Source: Nymphaea colorata (lineage: Eukaryota > Streptophyta > Magnoliopsida > Nymphaeales > Nymphaeaceae). Taken from it: 64,000 nucleotides of DNA. The position numbers and the translations under genes are program-made. The stretch lies in contig NC_045141.1 in NCBI RefSeq assembly GCF_008831285.2, positions 12,944,106 through 13,008,105 of the forward strand, written 5' to 3'. Positions 11,977 through 25,500 of the stretch are shown piece after piece (position 1 is the first letter of the stretch; every line of letters starts with the position of its first letter). The notes beneath the pieces were generated by a model. It saw nothing but the letters and a program-made list of their open reading frames with translations. It searched no databases and was not told where the DNA came from.

Positions 11977-14900
11977 ATGGTGTCTCCCTCGGAGACCGGT
12001 CAGGCGGGTACACCACCTCCCTCGGCCCCAGATTCTTCATCATCCGCTCCTCCGTCGCCGCCACCAGCAGCACCACAATCATCACAATCGCCATCACCAC
12101 CGCAATCACCACCACCACCGCAATCACCATCACCACCACCACTACCACCATCAGCAACAGCGTCAGAATCAGTAACACCAATAGCACGAAAGACAACAGC
12201 GGAAGCAGCATTAGAAACAATAGCGTCGGCGACGACAGCAGGAACAACGACAGTGGTCGTCGCTACGGGGGCGGTGACAATGGCAGATTCGTCGAATCCT
12301 TCGTGGTTCACTCCTAAAAGGTATGCCTTTTACTTTCCGCTGGTTCCTGGATTTTTTTTGTTTCAAAATTTTTGACGCCTTGTTTTTTACAATTCCTAGC
12401 GATTATTGGCATCATTTACCCCCCGGTGGATTCTGGGCTCCCATGCGTCTCTATCTCTTTCTGGGTTTTGGTTTCGTTGGAAAGATTAAAGGCGATTGAA
12501 TGTGTTTCTGATTCCGGCATGTTGTTTTGTCAGTTTTTTGTGTTGGGGTTGGGCTCTTTTCCTGTTGGGGATGCTCTCACCCGTTATTGTCATTGTAAAT
12601 CGGCTCTTGATGGTGTTGGGGAGGATTCTGACGATCTTGTTTAATCATGGCCCCTTCATGATATTAATTTGATTAATCGTGCCCCACCGATTAAGTTCAT
12701 GTCGTCGGTCGAGGGTATCCCGTTTGAGATGGTAGTCATTATTAGGCACATGATTCTATTTTTTAACTGGAGCTATCGCCTTGGTAAGAAAGGGAAAACT
12801 TATTGCGAGGAACACAGGAGTACAAAAGATTTTGAAATTCTTATTATCGGGGAAGAAAACAGAATTTTCGTTGTTAATTGTTAATACAACCAGCAAGCCC
12901 ATTGGCAGGAAGCAGGCCGGGATACGTCATCTTGCTAGAGTTAGGACGTAAGAACTGCTAGCTACATTTGTTAGCACTAATCAGAGATGAAGTTGAAGTA
13001 CTATTAACTATGAGACAATTTAAGAATTTGCACTCCCATAGCAGGACTTTGCAAGGGCAAACACGTTTCTTTCCACTATCTGCCACTTGCTGTCCTCCTG
13101 CTGCGGGTATATCATATATTTACTCATATAGATGCGGCGCTTGTTTTCTTTCCCTCTTCCAATGCGTTTCAATGGGTTTTTTGTTCTTTCAAAGTTAATA
13201 TCTCCGTGGAGGTGGATTAATTGAATTTAACCGAAATTTTATTGTTTCATGTGGACTTCTCTTTCATTTATGTTTTGTTACATGTGAGGTCGTCTGATAT
13301 GGGTTTAGCATGGTTTATCTGCCTCACTTGTTTCTCAAGACAGAGAAAAGAAAAGAACAACTAAGAGTTGGATAACCTTCAGTTTTTCTCTTCCTTTCTT
13401 TTTCCAATTTATAGTTGTCAATGGATGGGTGATTCTTTCTTCTTTCAGGTTGCTTGCTATATTTTGTGTGATCAACATGCTCAACTATGTTGATCGAGGA
13501 GCAATAGCAAGCAATGGTGTGAATGGAACCCGCAGAACTTGTACAGATGGCATATGCACAAAGGGTACTGGAATTCAGTAAGTTCTTTTTCCTTTCTTGA
13601 ATACACCTGTCAGTCTTTCCTGCAATAAATGTTGCTTTGATTTTCTCATCTTTTATCTAGTGTCTAGTGAACATTTTTGAGGTCTATGTAACTCCCATAG
13701 ACAAACCTGATCTTATATTTCATTTCTGCGGTTTTGAATTTTGATTACATATATTCCATGCTAGGATTTTGTTTTCAAACAGTTCAGACGCTAACTAGTA
13801 TTGTATTTAGTGGGTGGTCTGGAATGAAATTCTTTTCTTATAATGGAGTTCATTTTGTTGAACTGTTGACACAGGGGTGCTTTTAACTTGAATTATTTTG
13901 AAGACGGTGTTCTATCCTCAGCATTTATGGTTGGACTCCTTGTGGCTTCTCCAATTTTTGCATCTTTAGCAAAGACGTACGTAACTTTCTCGAGCTCTTT
14001 AGCAGTACAAGATCACATTAAGGCCGTTATATCTGGTTGCAGCTAATTGCTTGCTAAAAGTCATATACTGTTTGGATGTGTTACAAGTTCTGCATGCACA
14101 TAAACGACAACTTTAAGTCTTTAATCTTCAGTCTGCTTCTTAGGCATGTCTATCATATTGAAATTCTTATTCAGCCCACTACAAGGTACTGGTTCAGCCC
14201 TCACCTGCATCTTGGTAGAGAGAAAACCTAGAAAGTCTTCTAAATTTTAAAGGTTTTTTTTTTTAGGATAATATTTGTTATATATATATATATATGTAAG
14301 AAATGATAAAAATGTGCATGCATAAAGAGTTTTTTAATGGAAAAGTTAGAAACTGAAAAATGGAAACACGATTTCAAATACTGGACATGTTTGAATTTTG
14401 CACAAATTTATCACTATATCCTTATAAAAAGTTGCATAAGATCTTTTCAGAGTGACCATATATTTGAAGTTGAAGACGTCCATCTTTCTATGGGCTAATG
14501 GCATCCACGATCTATGTATGGTTCCTCCCATACATGGAACTGTTTTCTTTACCCTTAAAACAGAGGTAGACATGCCTCTGGCAGGTTTCAAAAGAGTCCA
14601 CGTTCTTACTTTTAATTGACATTAGAACTATCTCTGTGTATGCATGGTAATATGCCATTAAATTTAATTTTTTTACTCTACTAACCTGAGTCAGGTTATA
14701 CAAGCCAAAGACCACTATTAAAGTTATAAAAAATGACTGGGTCATGGTATAGAACTTTATTTCTTTTACAAATCCTCAATATGTTTTCATGTTTTCTAAA
14801 CCATAAAATTCGCTAGATTTTATAAACATAGAGTAATTCAAAAATGAAAATTCTGTGAGGAAGAGTTCCTCAGAATGAGATGAGATTTATGATGATGATA

Positions 14901-17900
14901 TCAAGATAAAGATAAAATATTTCAAATAGCTGAACATTAAAGATACCAAATATTTCTTGGTATTTTATTGGCATTTACAAATATTGGTATATAATAAGTA
15001 GATTTTCAAGATTCTGTGTGTATATGTAACTCTTACAGTTGTAACTGCCATGATCTTCCATGCTTCAGGTGAAGTGTCTTTAATTTGTTCTCATTAGATT
15101 CACCCATACAACTTGTTAGAATGATTCTCATCTACGGACAAAGCAAACATAAGAAAATGGGTTTGCAAGAACTGTTTTGACTGTCGCCCTCACTCGCTGT
15201 TTCTCTATTGCATGTAAAAGTTAATTTCTCATGCTATGATAATCAAAATCACTTGCAAGAATTGTTTGCATTTGAGAGTTAAACCAAATCACGTATTCCA
15301 CTGCAATCATGATCTAAATGAATTCAATTGTCTTCAGAATGTATTTTCATATATCGAGTTCAAACAAATTAACCAATTTCTTTTTTGTTTTTGTGTGAAG
15401 AGATGTTATTCTACTTGTTCTGTTCTTTATGGCTAGGCACAATCTTGTCTTGGTTCTTGGAAACTTTGCATCTTGTGCTTGTAGGTCTCTAATGCAGACA
15501 AAAAACTAGGGTTGGGGTCCGCTAAAATTTCTGCCATGCCAATATCACAGGATACAGGCTATAAGACACTGGTATTGTATGATATGGGCCCTGTAACATA
15601 TGAGACATGTAGGATTTTGATACCCTTGAAACGAATGTGATATGCACTCTAAAAGTTACATTATGTATGTCACACATTACACACTGATACACACAACATT
15701 GATTATAATCTCATTCTGTCTTCTGTATCTAGTTGTAATCAACATTTATGTATGTGTATGATTGTGCTTTTGATTCATATGCATATGTATTCCATGTTAC
15801 TGTAGTTTTTTGTTTATATCCAATGGTTTTCTATTTGGATCTGCACATTGCCTAATTCAACGTAAGCTGCATGTTTCCAACTTTCCAGACTTCAGTTTAT
15901 TATTTTTGTTGACAAGAATTTCATGCTTTCTTGGCTTAGGACTTGTACATGTCATTTTACAACAAATTGTCGACAGTTCTTCACTTCAGACTGCCTTGAT
16001 CTTCTACTTTGCAGGCATAATCCATTTAGACTGATTGGAGTTGGATTGTCAGTCTGGACGTTTGCGGCAGCTGGTTGCGGTTGTTCTTTTAATTTTTGGT
16101 CCATCACAATTTTCCGCATGTACGTCTGTTTCTGCAACCCCTTCTTGCTGTACAAAATCTATGAATGATTTTTAATGTACTTTTCATGGTTATATTTTTT
16201 TTTCTGAAAAAAAAAATCATGTTTGAGCTGCTTGATATCACAGGTTAGTTGGTGTTGGTGAGGCCTCGTTCATAAGTTTGGCTGCTCCTTTTATCGATGA
16301 TAATGCCCCTCCTTCTCAGGTTAAGTTATTTTTTTATCTTTGCTTCTCCCAGGAACTACAATTTAGTATTTTAATGTTCTTAGAGAGAGAACTAAGCTTT
16401 GAAGTTTATGGCTCGTCCCAACTAGAGATGAAATGTCTTGGAGTTCTGGTTACCAACCTGAATGTGACCTGATTACTTAGGTTTGCTAATGAATGTAGAA
16501 ACCAAGTGCAGGTCGGCTGTGCAGTCTTGCATTTGATTCTTTGGCAGTATTCAGATTAGAGCCAAGATCCCAAATCTGACTAGGACATGGCTTTGGTTTT
16601 AATGTATTCCATGTGGGTCCAAATCTAAGCCTAAGCCTAGTTATGCAAAATCTGGTTAAATTGAAGATAGTAATGCCTAGATCCATGTGCAACCTCGTGT
16701 TACCTGTAAAATTTTATCCTTGGACTTCATGCTTGTACCATGCGGGATGCTATTTCCTGAAAGCACAGAGTCAGTCAGCTCGTCCAGCATCTTGATGGGC
16801 GAATCACCTAATTGGTTATAAAATAACTGGAACATTCATGCATCATATCCTGGAAAATTCCTTTGATTCATGTTGGACAATGAAATTGATTTTCTTCCTC
16901 TTTCTTGGAATACCTGCGTTGATTCTAAATTTTTCTTTTTCTCCTTTGAGATTTTTGTCAGAAAACTGCATGGCTTGCCATATTCTATATGTGTATTCCA
17001 ACTGGAATTGCACTGGGCTATGTATATGGAGGCTTGGTAAGTTCTTTACCTGACCAAATTTGCTTAAACCCTTTCTAATTATGCTGTAAGTTCTGCATTT
17101 GTTACATAATTTACTCAGTTGTTACTTCTACTTAAATTTTTTTTCATAATAATGTAGGAACATGCCTTTTTCTAATATCTAATGGCTTCTTCTTTTGTTT
17201 CTGATGATCTGGAATGCCTTTTTCCTAAGGTGAAGTTAAATACTTATAAGCATTGCAAAATGCAAGGCCAATCCAGCCTGATGTTTCTCACAATCTCTTG
17301 TTGTTCTAGAAGCTTTAAATGTTTCACACAATCTCTTGTTGTTCTAGAAGCTTTAAGCCCTTAGTTGTCCTGTATATTTAGATGAATGTGCACAAATATC
17401 TAATTAGTGAAGGACTGAAGGGGTGCCTGTGTTTCATTTTGCCTTCCTTTATGAAATTTTACTGATTTTGAACATCTTGGGCACCTAGATAATAATTATA
17501 TAAATCCAACCTATGTCTCATGGGTGCTTTATTTTTCAAGCTACATCCATGTTGTGTTGACATGGGTGGAGCTCCTACTGTCCTACATGTACCTAAGCAC
17601 GGTCAACACGCATCAGGTGCGGTCACTGCACTAGTTCATATTTATCATTTTTGGACGTGCACCCCGATTTGCATCAAATGTGAGTCATGTGCAGTCAACT
17701 AGCGTGCTGTTCATTTTTTTCTTTTTTCAATCATTTGTTACACAAATATTAAAGTGTAAGGGTTAGGGCTCGATCAAGACACTCAGTTGAAGCCCTTTCC
17801 TTGTTCCACTTCGGTGTGTGCTCCTTCCGGTGATCTTCACCACCTTCCGGCGACTATTCACCGGCATTCTCCATCACTGTCAGGCTCCCGCACTGGCAGC

Positions 17901-19649
17901 AATGTTCGAGCTTTCTTTGGCAAATAACATGCAGTTGATCTCCAGTACAGCCGCCGCTTCTTTTTCAGTGCTCATGCCTTTATCATTTTTCTGGCGACTG
18001 ATGTTCATGTTCAGTCATTAGGCTTTTCATTGGCAGCTCTCAGACTCCAGTTTAAACTGTCCTCTTTTTATTGTTTCCACTCAGACGTTATCGATTTTGT
18101 TTTCAGAAGGACTGTTTATCGTTGTGGTTTGTTAGGGATTTTTGTTCGATCAATCTTTTAATCTGTTCCCTTAGTTTTTTTTTTATTTTTTTATTTTCTG
18201 TAAAAAAATCATGTGTAATGGGCCGCTGTTTACTGCTAGTCTGCTACTGCAAGTCTGTTTTGAAGTTCTTATTTGCAGAGTGCTTTTTATTGTGAACCTA
18301 TGATAGTGTGATGTATCATACTGTTACTGCAACTGTTTTTTTTATTTGTAGTGTTTTTTTAATTGTGAAACTGTGATGTATCGTTTCTGTTGGCTTGTGT
18401 TTGTGTTTTTGCTTGTTTGCAGTGTGTTACGAGTTACAACTTTTTGTTTTTTTTTTTTTTCATATTTGTAACTATGTTGTCTTAATTCTTATCATGGTAT
18501 ACAGTTCTCACTTCTCAAATCTCATGTTATGTTTTAAAATTTTATTATGTTAATAAATAATAACACTGTATAGTGTACAGGGTATCATTGCAGTGTTTTT
18601 TTAATTGTGAAACTGTGATGTATCGTTTCTGTTGGCTTGTGTTTGTGTTTTTGCTTGTTTGCAGTGTGTTACGAGTTACAACTTTTTGTTTTTTTTTTTC
18701 ATATTTGTAACTATGTTGTCTTAATTCTTATCATGGTATACAGTTCTCACTTCTCAAATCTCATGTTATGTTTTAAAATTTTATTATGTTAATAAATAAT
18801 AACACTGTATAGTGTACAGGGTATCAATATCATGTATGTTTAGTTTTTTCTGTTTAGATTATGTATTCATATAGAATTTGGTATTTGGTAATCTAAATTT
18901 TGAACTTGTCATTTGATAGTTCTGCTATTTAGAGACAATTTTGTGGCATATATTACTTATACCCTCACTGCAACCCCACACCCAAATTTGCATCCGCACC
19001 CATGTGACATAGAATCCACCTTCATAGAAATCTGACATTTTACTCCCACTTTGCAGTGTGACCTATATTTTCACAAATTTTCAGATTTTCTTCATCATAA
19101 ACACTGTAAGGTCACAGGCGACACAAAGACAATATGTACCTTCTGTTTCTTCAATACCTGCCAAATCACTAGGGCCCAGTTTGATGGATAGTTGACCAAC
19201 TTAGTCGACTAGTCAAGGACTACTTCATTGACCGACTAGTCCTTGTGTTGGTAAGTCACATTTGGTTTGCATTTCCAGTGTCATCAATATTGGTGCATAT
19301 CAGCCCATATTTGTTGATGCACATGTCGGCCCCTCATTGCAACAATGCCGGGTCCAACATGGTACTTCATAAATATTGACCAATATAAAACCAGTTTGGG
19401 CCATATTGTCCTTCATTTGCTTAGTCAGCCCGTATCAGAATAATAGTTAAACGTTAACGTTTTGATCTTAAAGTTTATTTATTTTTTATGCCTGATACTG
19501 CCTGATATAAGGATGATACTTATCATCTTTTGAGGGTGAAGCTGATATGCTGACATTGTTTTTTACCTTTTTTCTTACAAAACATCTTTAGGAAATATTG
19601 TTGCCTTTTCTCTTTTGTCTTTGTGTCATTTGCATAATAATTTTTTAAC

Positions 19650-19703
<54 letters not shown>

Positions 19704-22511
19704 CTATCTGATCTTTGTATTCCCAAAGGCCAAAACAGATGTTCAAAAAATAAAGTAGAACATTCCAGTCCTGGTGTTTTCCTTTTTTGCTTTAGATTTC
19801 TTGTTCATGATCTTTCAACTGTTATTTAGATCTTTTCTCTAGAACTATTTTTGAAGTGTTATTCCACTGCAAAAGCACTTGTGAAGATTTTAGGTAATAA
19901 CCCAGTCTAAAACTGGACTGGGTGCACATGAATCGCCCCAAACTTGGCACAGTTCTTGCAAGGCCCGGCTTGTGCTCAGCTTGGGCCTATGTCGACCAGC
20001 TCAAGCTCCTTAATTAGTTTAATGTACGAGCCAAGCCATTATCTGAGCCTATGGCTGAGCTTAGGTTGAGCCATGCACTCACCTGGGCCAAATAAAAAGG
20101 TTAAACTTTTTCAAGTACACTGTACCTATGGATTCAATCATGGAACATGCAATTTCAAAGTCCACAGAGACACCCACTGGGCCAATGCCAGCTGAGTTAT
20201 TGATATGGGAACAACTCTTATAAGTATTCCTTGAGTACGTGTAACTTGACCTGTTTAGTTGCTTGAGGTAGACTATTGGCTTGAATTTGACTTGTTTAAC
20301 AAAGGGTCGAGCTGGACCTGAGCTTATGCAAGTTAAGCTCATATTACTTGGCTCATTGTGCAGCCTTAGGTGGATGCGGTCTTGCCTATTAACTAGTTAT
20401 GGTTCATACTCAAATAGATTAAACCACAATGCTTGATGGTATAGAATAGTAGAAGACAAGTATATACGAGGCTGATGAAATTTTTCAAAATCTTAGATGT
20501 AGGGTGATTCTCAAGCCCCTCTCAAAACATGAGATGTTACAAAATGTCCCCCTTATGTAGCACATGTTTTTTCATGTTAGACCCCATATTTGAGTGTTAA
20601 CTTTGCTCTAATTCTGAAGGCAACAAGTCAAAGCAAAAACTAGTCGTAGAACCTGCTAATTTCTCCCTTAACCGTCTCTAGTTCACATAATAAACAGATC
20701 ATGTAGTAGGACACTAGGTAATATGGCACGTAGGTACATAAGGCCCACAAGATTTCTCAAATTTTTAGATGATTCCTCCATGTCACGGATGTTACATTCT
20801 TCTGTAATAGTTTTGAAGGTTTAATGAATATAACCTGTTTATATATTGGTAGGTTGGAGGCTATACTAATTGGCGAGTAGCATTCTGGGTAGAGGCATGC
20901 TTGATGCTTCCATTTGCTATTCTTGGATTTGTGATTAGGCCTCTGCAATTGAAAGGTGCAGAATTTCTCATCTGCAAATTCAATGATTCTTCATCATCTC
21001 TTATCATTATCAGCATGACTCAACTTTGAAATACACTTTCAGCTTGACCTTATTTGTTCTTACAGGCTTTTTTCCATCTTCAAAATCTTCAATTATGCCA
21101 AGCGTTCAAGAGGCATTGGTAGACAGCAAAGGTAGAAAGCTGCAGCTCCAATATGTTAGTGCAGTATCTTATTTTTCCTGTTAGTCTTTTATGGATCTTT
21201 TGTGCGTACTTCTAGATGGAGGAGTAAAGGTTGATGGGGATGCTTCTACTGCGAGTGATGATAGGAGCAAGAAGAAGTCATCTTTGTATGTGTCTCCTTG
21301 TGCTTATGTATAAATTCATGCATGTAGGTGTGTTACTTCTTACGGTTGTGCTTGTGGTTGCATACTTGCATGTCTTCTGAAGTTTGTATTTGTGGTATTG
21401 CATGTCAAGTGTGAAACACACTTCCAAATTGGTTACTTTCTAGTGTTTAGGTATCTAATGAAAGCCATAAATGCTGTAGCTATTGCTGGATTGTAGTTTA
21501 TATATGGATGTAGTAACTGGTAATATAAGGCACCTGCTAATGGTAATCTCCACAGTAGAGTAATAATTTCTCCTTTATGTGAAATTGCCATGTATAAAGA
21601 GCAGTTGATGTCACTCAGTGGTGGCACTGTTTGTTACATTGATTGCAATCTTGTAGCTACCCTAATGTGGTTCCATTATAAACAGCCCTAGTAGTTGGCT
21701 ATTTTTTTCCATGCTGTTGGTCTCTATCTATGTCACAGTGACACTACACTTTGGGTGCTTGCACCCTTGTTGATATGATGTAGATGCTGCTAGAGTGTGG
21801 CCCTAAAAAAAAAAGGGAAAATAGAGGAGGAAAGAGGAGGAGGAGAGGAAGAAAAAGGAAAAATATTTTTTGTTTTAAACCTCCTTTTTGTTACTATTTT
21901 CAAAAAGAGCCTTGTTTTCCTTGTTTTTCCATCATCTCTTTTTTCAATTTCTCATTTTTAACTCTCTCTCTCTCTCTCTCTCCCACAATGCACACACACA
22001 CATCACATTCAAAAATAAGAAATCAGAGATTCAAAATAACATAATAAGCATCCATCACAATTTTAAACTTGAAAATTTTATAAAATCTTAGGACTTAGAG
22101 TCTTAGGACTTAGATTTTTCATAAGTTCAACACATATAGTTATCACCTTTCATGGTTCAACAATAATATCTCCCAAATCGATGAATCCTCAGTGATTTTT
22201 TGATAAAAATGGGCTAAATCTCTCCCTCCCACGTTTCTTGGAGTCTTTAGACACAAGAAGAGAGAGAGGGAGGAGTGTTTAAAGTTAAAAACATAATGCA
22301 AAAAGGGGCCGTCAGGCCCCTTTTTTGTGTTTTTCCCCGTATTGTACGATACGGGCGATACGCTTATGATACACAAGTGTATTGTGTATCGTAAGCGTCC
22401 CGTATAAATTTTCTAAACCTATACGCCTATACGATACGTGGATAACATTGATTTATATCACTTGTTTATTTAAATGTTGCTTTCATTTTGATTTTTTTTT
22501 TGTGTTGTTTT

Positions 22512-22560
<49 letters not shown>

Positions 22561-25500
22561 TGTATATATATATATGCCTTTGTACCCACGTTTTCTAAAG
22601 TTGCCATGTTTGTACCCATATCTCCATACCCATACCTGAACTATACTTGTACCCATGTGACTTAGGCCAAAACAAAAAAGAAGCCAAAAAAGGTAAATAA
22701 ATGCATTTTTAGTCTTTCTGACATTTTTTATTTCTTCTCATTTTTTTGCATTTTATATTTACGATTTTTTAAATACTTTTAAATTTGTCGAGATTTTTCC
22801 TGAGATTTTCAACTTTGTATATTATACCCGAGAAAAATCTCTCCGTTTAAAAGCTGTAAATGATGTTTGTGACCATGCTTAGATCTAATGTATGGCTCCA
22901 TTGAACGATATACCCTTAAGATGAATTGCATTTGCCATTTTTTTTCCCATTACCATCATTAACTAGATCTGCAGATATCAATCATTTTTGTCCTAGTAAC
23001 TTGGATCCCTTTATCACATCTCTGTAGCCGTCCATAAAATATTGTGAAGGCCAATAAACTTGTTATTTAATGTCTTATCATGCTTATTTTAGGTCCAACG
23101 GTGCATCAAAGGTTATGAAGCAAGTTTCGAGGTTCTGGGGTGATCTAAAAGTACTTCTGGCTGACAAGGTCTACGTTGTAAATGTTTTAGGTACTTGTTT
23201 CTGTCTGTCACTCCAACATTATTTCTATCTTTGCATGCATAAGAAATCATAAGATCATGGCCAATTTTGTTGAACCACCATTCTGCCATAATAAATGGTC
23301 ATTTATCTGCAGTTTTGCACATTTATGCATGGAACTGTAGACTCTGAATTTGTCCATATAACTTTATTCCTTACTTGTTGCTCCTGATGTTTACTGAACC
23401 ATTCTGTCATTATAAATGGCAGTCTACATGCTGTTATGTATATTTGTGCACTATGCAGATCACAAATTGTATCCATGTAACTGCATTCTTCATTTTTTTA
23501 GTTCTTTGGTAGAATTTAATTCTTGTGAGCTTCTATTCCAAGTAAAACTTGAAAAACTGTTCTGTTCTTTTCTAATTGAATGATTATACTTTGTAAGTAA
23601 AGCCAAAAAGTAAAACATGAGAAACTGTTCTGTTCTTGTTTACATGACAGATTAAGTGATGCCTTAGTTTGATACACAAAAGAAAACAGGTCATTCTTGT
23701 TTACAGACTGGACAATGCTTGCATAATGCATATCTTATAGACTATTTCAGTTATAGACCTTATAGACTCGTTCTTTTGAATCATTTCAAACAAAAATAAT
23801 ATGAAATCAGTTCATATAATATACATTATAAGTTTACAACAGATTGTACATATAACATACAATATACATATAATACACAAAACACCCTCACAAATGAGAA
23901 AATAAATCTGTATTCAGGTTGCAAAAGTGAGGTCTGCATGTATTTTTCTAATTACTAGACATGCACTAAACAAGAGAAACTGGTGCTCTTTTTACCATAA
24001 ACCTAGGTTTTAGACCACATAAGATATATACAAAAATTCATTGGTTTCATAGAATATGTACTTAACGTATGGCTGGAATTTCCACTTGATGAGTTGATAT
24101 AGAATATGTAATTAACATACAACAAACTATACTTAAAGAACAAAGATTATATAATATAACTGCCTAGAATATAAGTATATACGGTATAACAGTGTATAAT
24201 AAAATTACATGACTTAATTTGGAGGGAAGGTGATTTTTCACCTTCCCATGGACTAGGCGTGCTAGCGCCTAGTCCAGCCTAGGCACACCTAGGCACCAGT
24301 CTAACACCTGTCCCCTAAGTTATGGACTTAGGCAACGGGTGTGGAGAGTCTGAAACTCTGCCACATAGGCCCTAAATGCCATATATGTGTTAGCCACTGC
24401 CTGCTAACTTCCACCTGCAACCAGAAATACTCACACAAACACATGGCCCTAACCCAGTTAGAGCGACCCTCACCAGAGGATATTCTCTCTTGCATCGATT
24501 ACCCCCTTGCGCCCTCCCAATTCTGTTATTTAAAGCTATTTTTCCGGGTCAACCCAGTAGACCTGATCCAGACCCGATTTTAGAACCAAAACCTGGACAC
24601 TAACATTACTCCTCCCTTCCAAAAGCACATTGTCCTCAAGGTCTGATGAACCAAATCAAATGCTGACAGACAAGAGTCCTCCAATGGCTACAGCCAACTA
24701 GGGCTGTAGCTAATAGTAACAACATGGCTCGACAATAGCCATGAATATGATAGTGTAAAGATACATTTGAAAGTCAGCTTCTCCTGCTTAAAAACTTCCT
24801 CCAAGTTGGCATGAGACAGTACTGCCAATAATGGCAAACCAGCTATTGGGTTATTGGAATATGCATTCCTTAGCTTTCTTGTTTTATATTTGAAAAGCTG
24901 TGGTTGAGGCCTGCATTTGGATTTGGTGCAAAATTTGCCAGCTCTAGAAGATGAGGTAACGACAAGTGGGTAGTATTCTGAAGCAGTCGGTCTAGGAACT
25001 TCTCAATTATTTAGTCTGGTGAAATGATTTGAGCAACTCTTGTACCAGTTTAGGTCGGTCCCACCTGGTAGCTTTTTCCTTTCCTTGAGATATCTCAAAT
25101 TCCTCAATAGACAGTGCATAAAGTTTGTCGACAAACATCTTAAAAATTGCCTCCACCTTCTCATCAATCCATCCAGGGTCCTTCACAGTGGACTGAATAA
25201 TAAACTGCAGTCCTTGAATTCCAGAGTCATTCCTCTGCATTAGCATCACAATGTAACCAAGCTGCTCAATTGTACGGGGCTGATGGAACGCTGGCTGCTT
25301 TGCAACAAGAACAATGAGCTGAAGCTTTGTATGTAGTACCAAAACATCCGGATCAACCGGAACATAGAATAATAGTGCAGAATTCTGATTATCTTGGTTA
25401 AGGCATTGAATGGAGTAGAAATGGCTTCTTGCAGCCTGAAGTTTGACAATTCTATTTGTCAAGAACTGTGAAGCAAACAAAGTCTTGCATATCTGTTCTG

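Noticed and set aside
12000..12311. Antisense frame over SPNS exon 1 rich in Gly and Asp
   Set aside because: It is the reverse reading of triplet-like low-complexity DNA that codes the Pro/Ser-rich sense extension.
17520..18295. Series of short plus-strand frames in SPNS intron 6, including a GC-richer stretch near 17780-18010
   Set aside because: No homology recognised and the frames do not join. It may be old repeat sequence, but I could not support a call.
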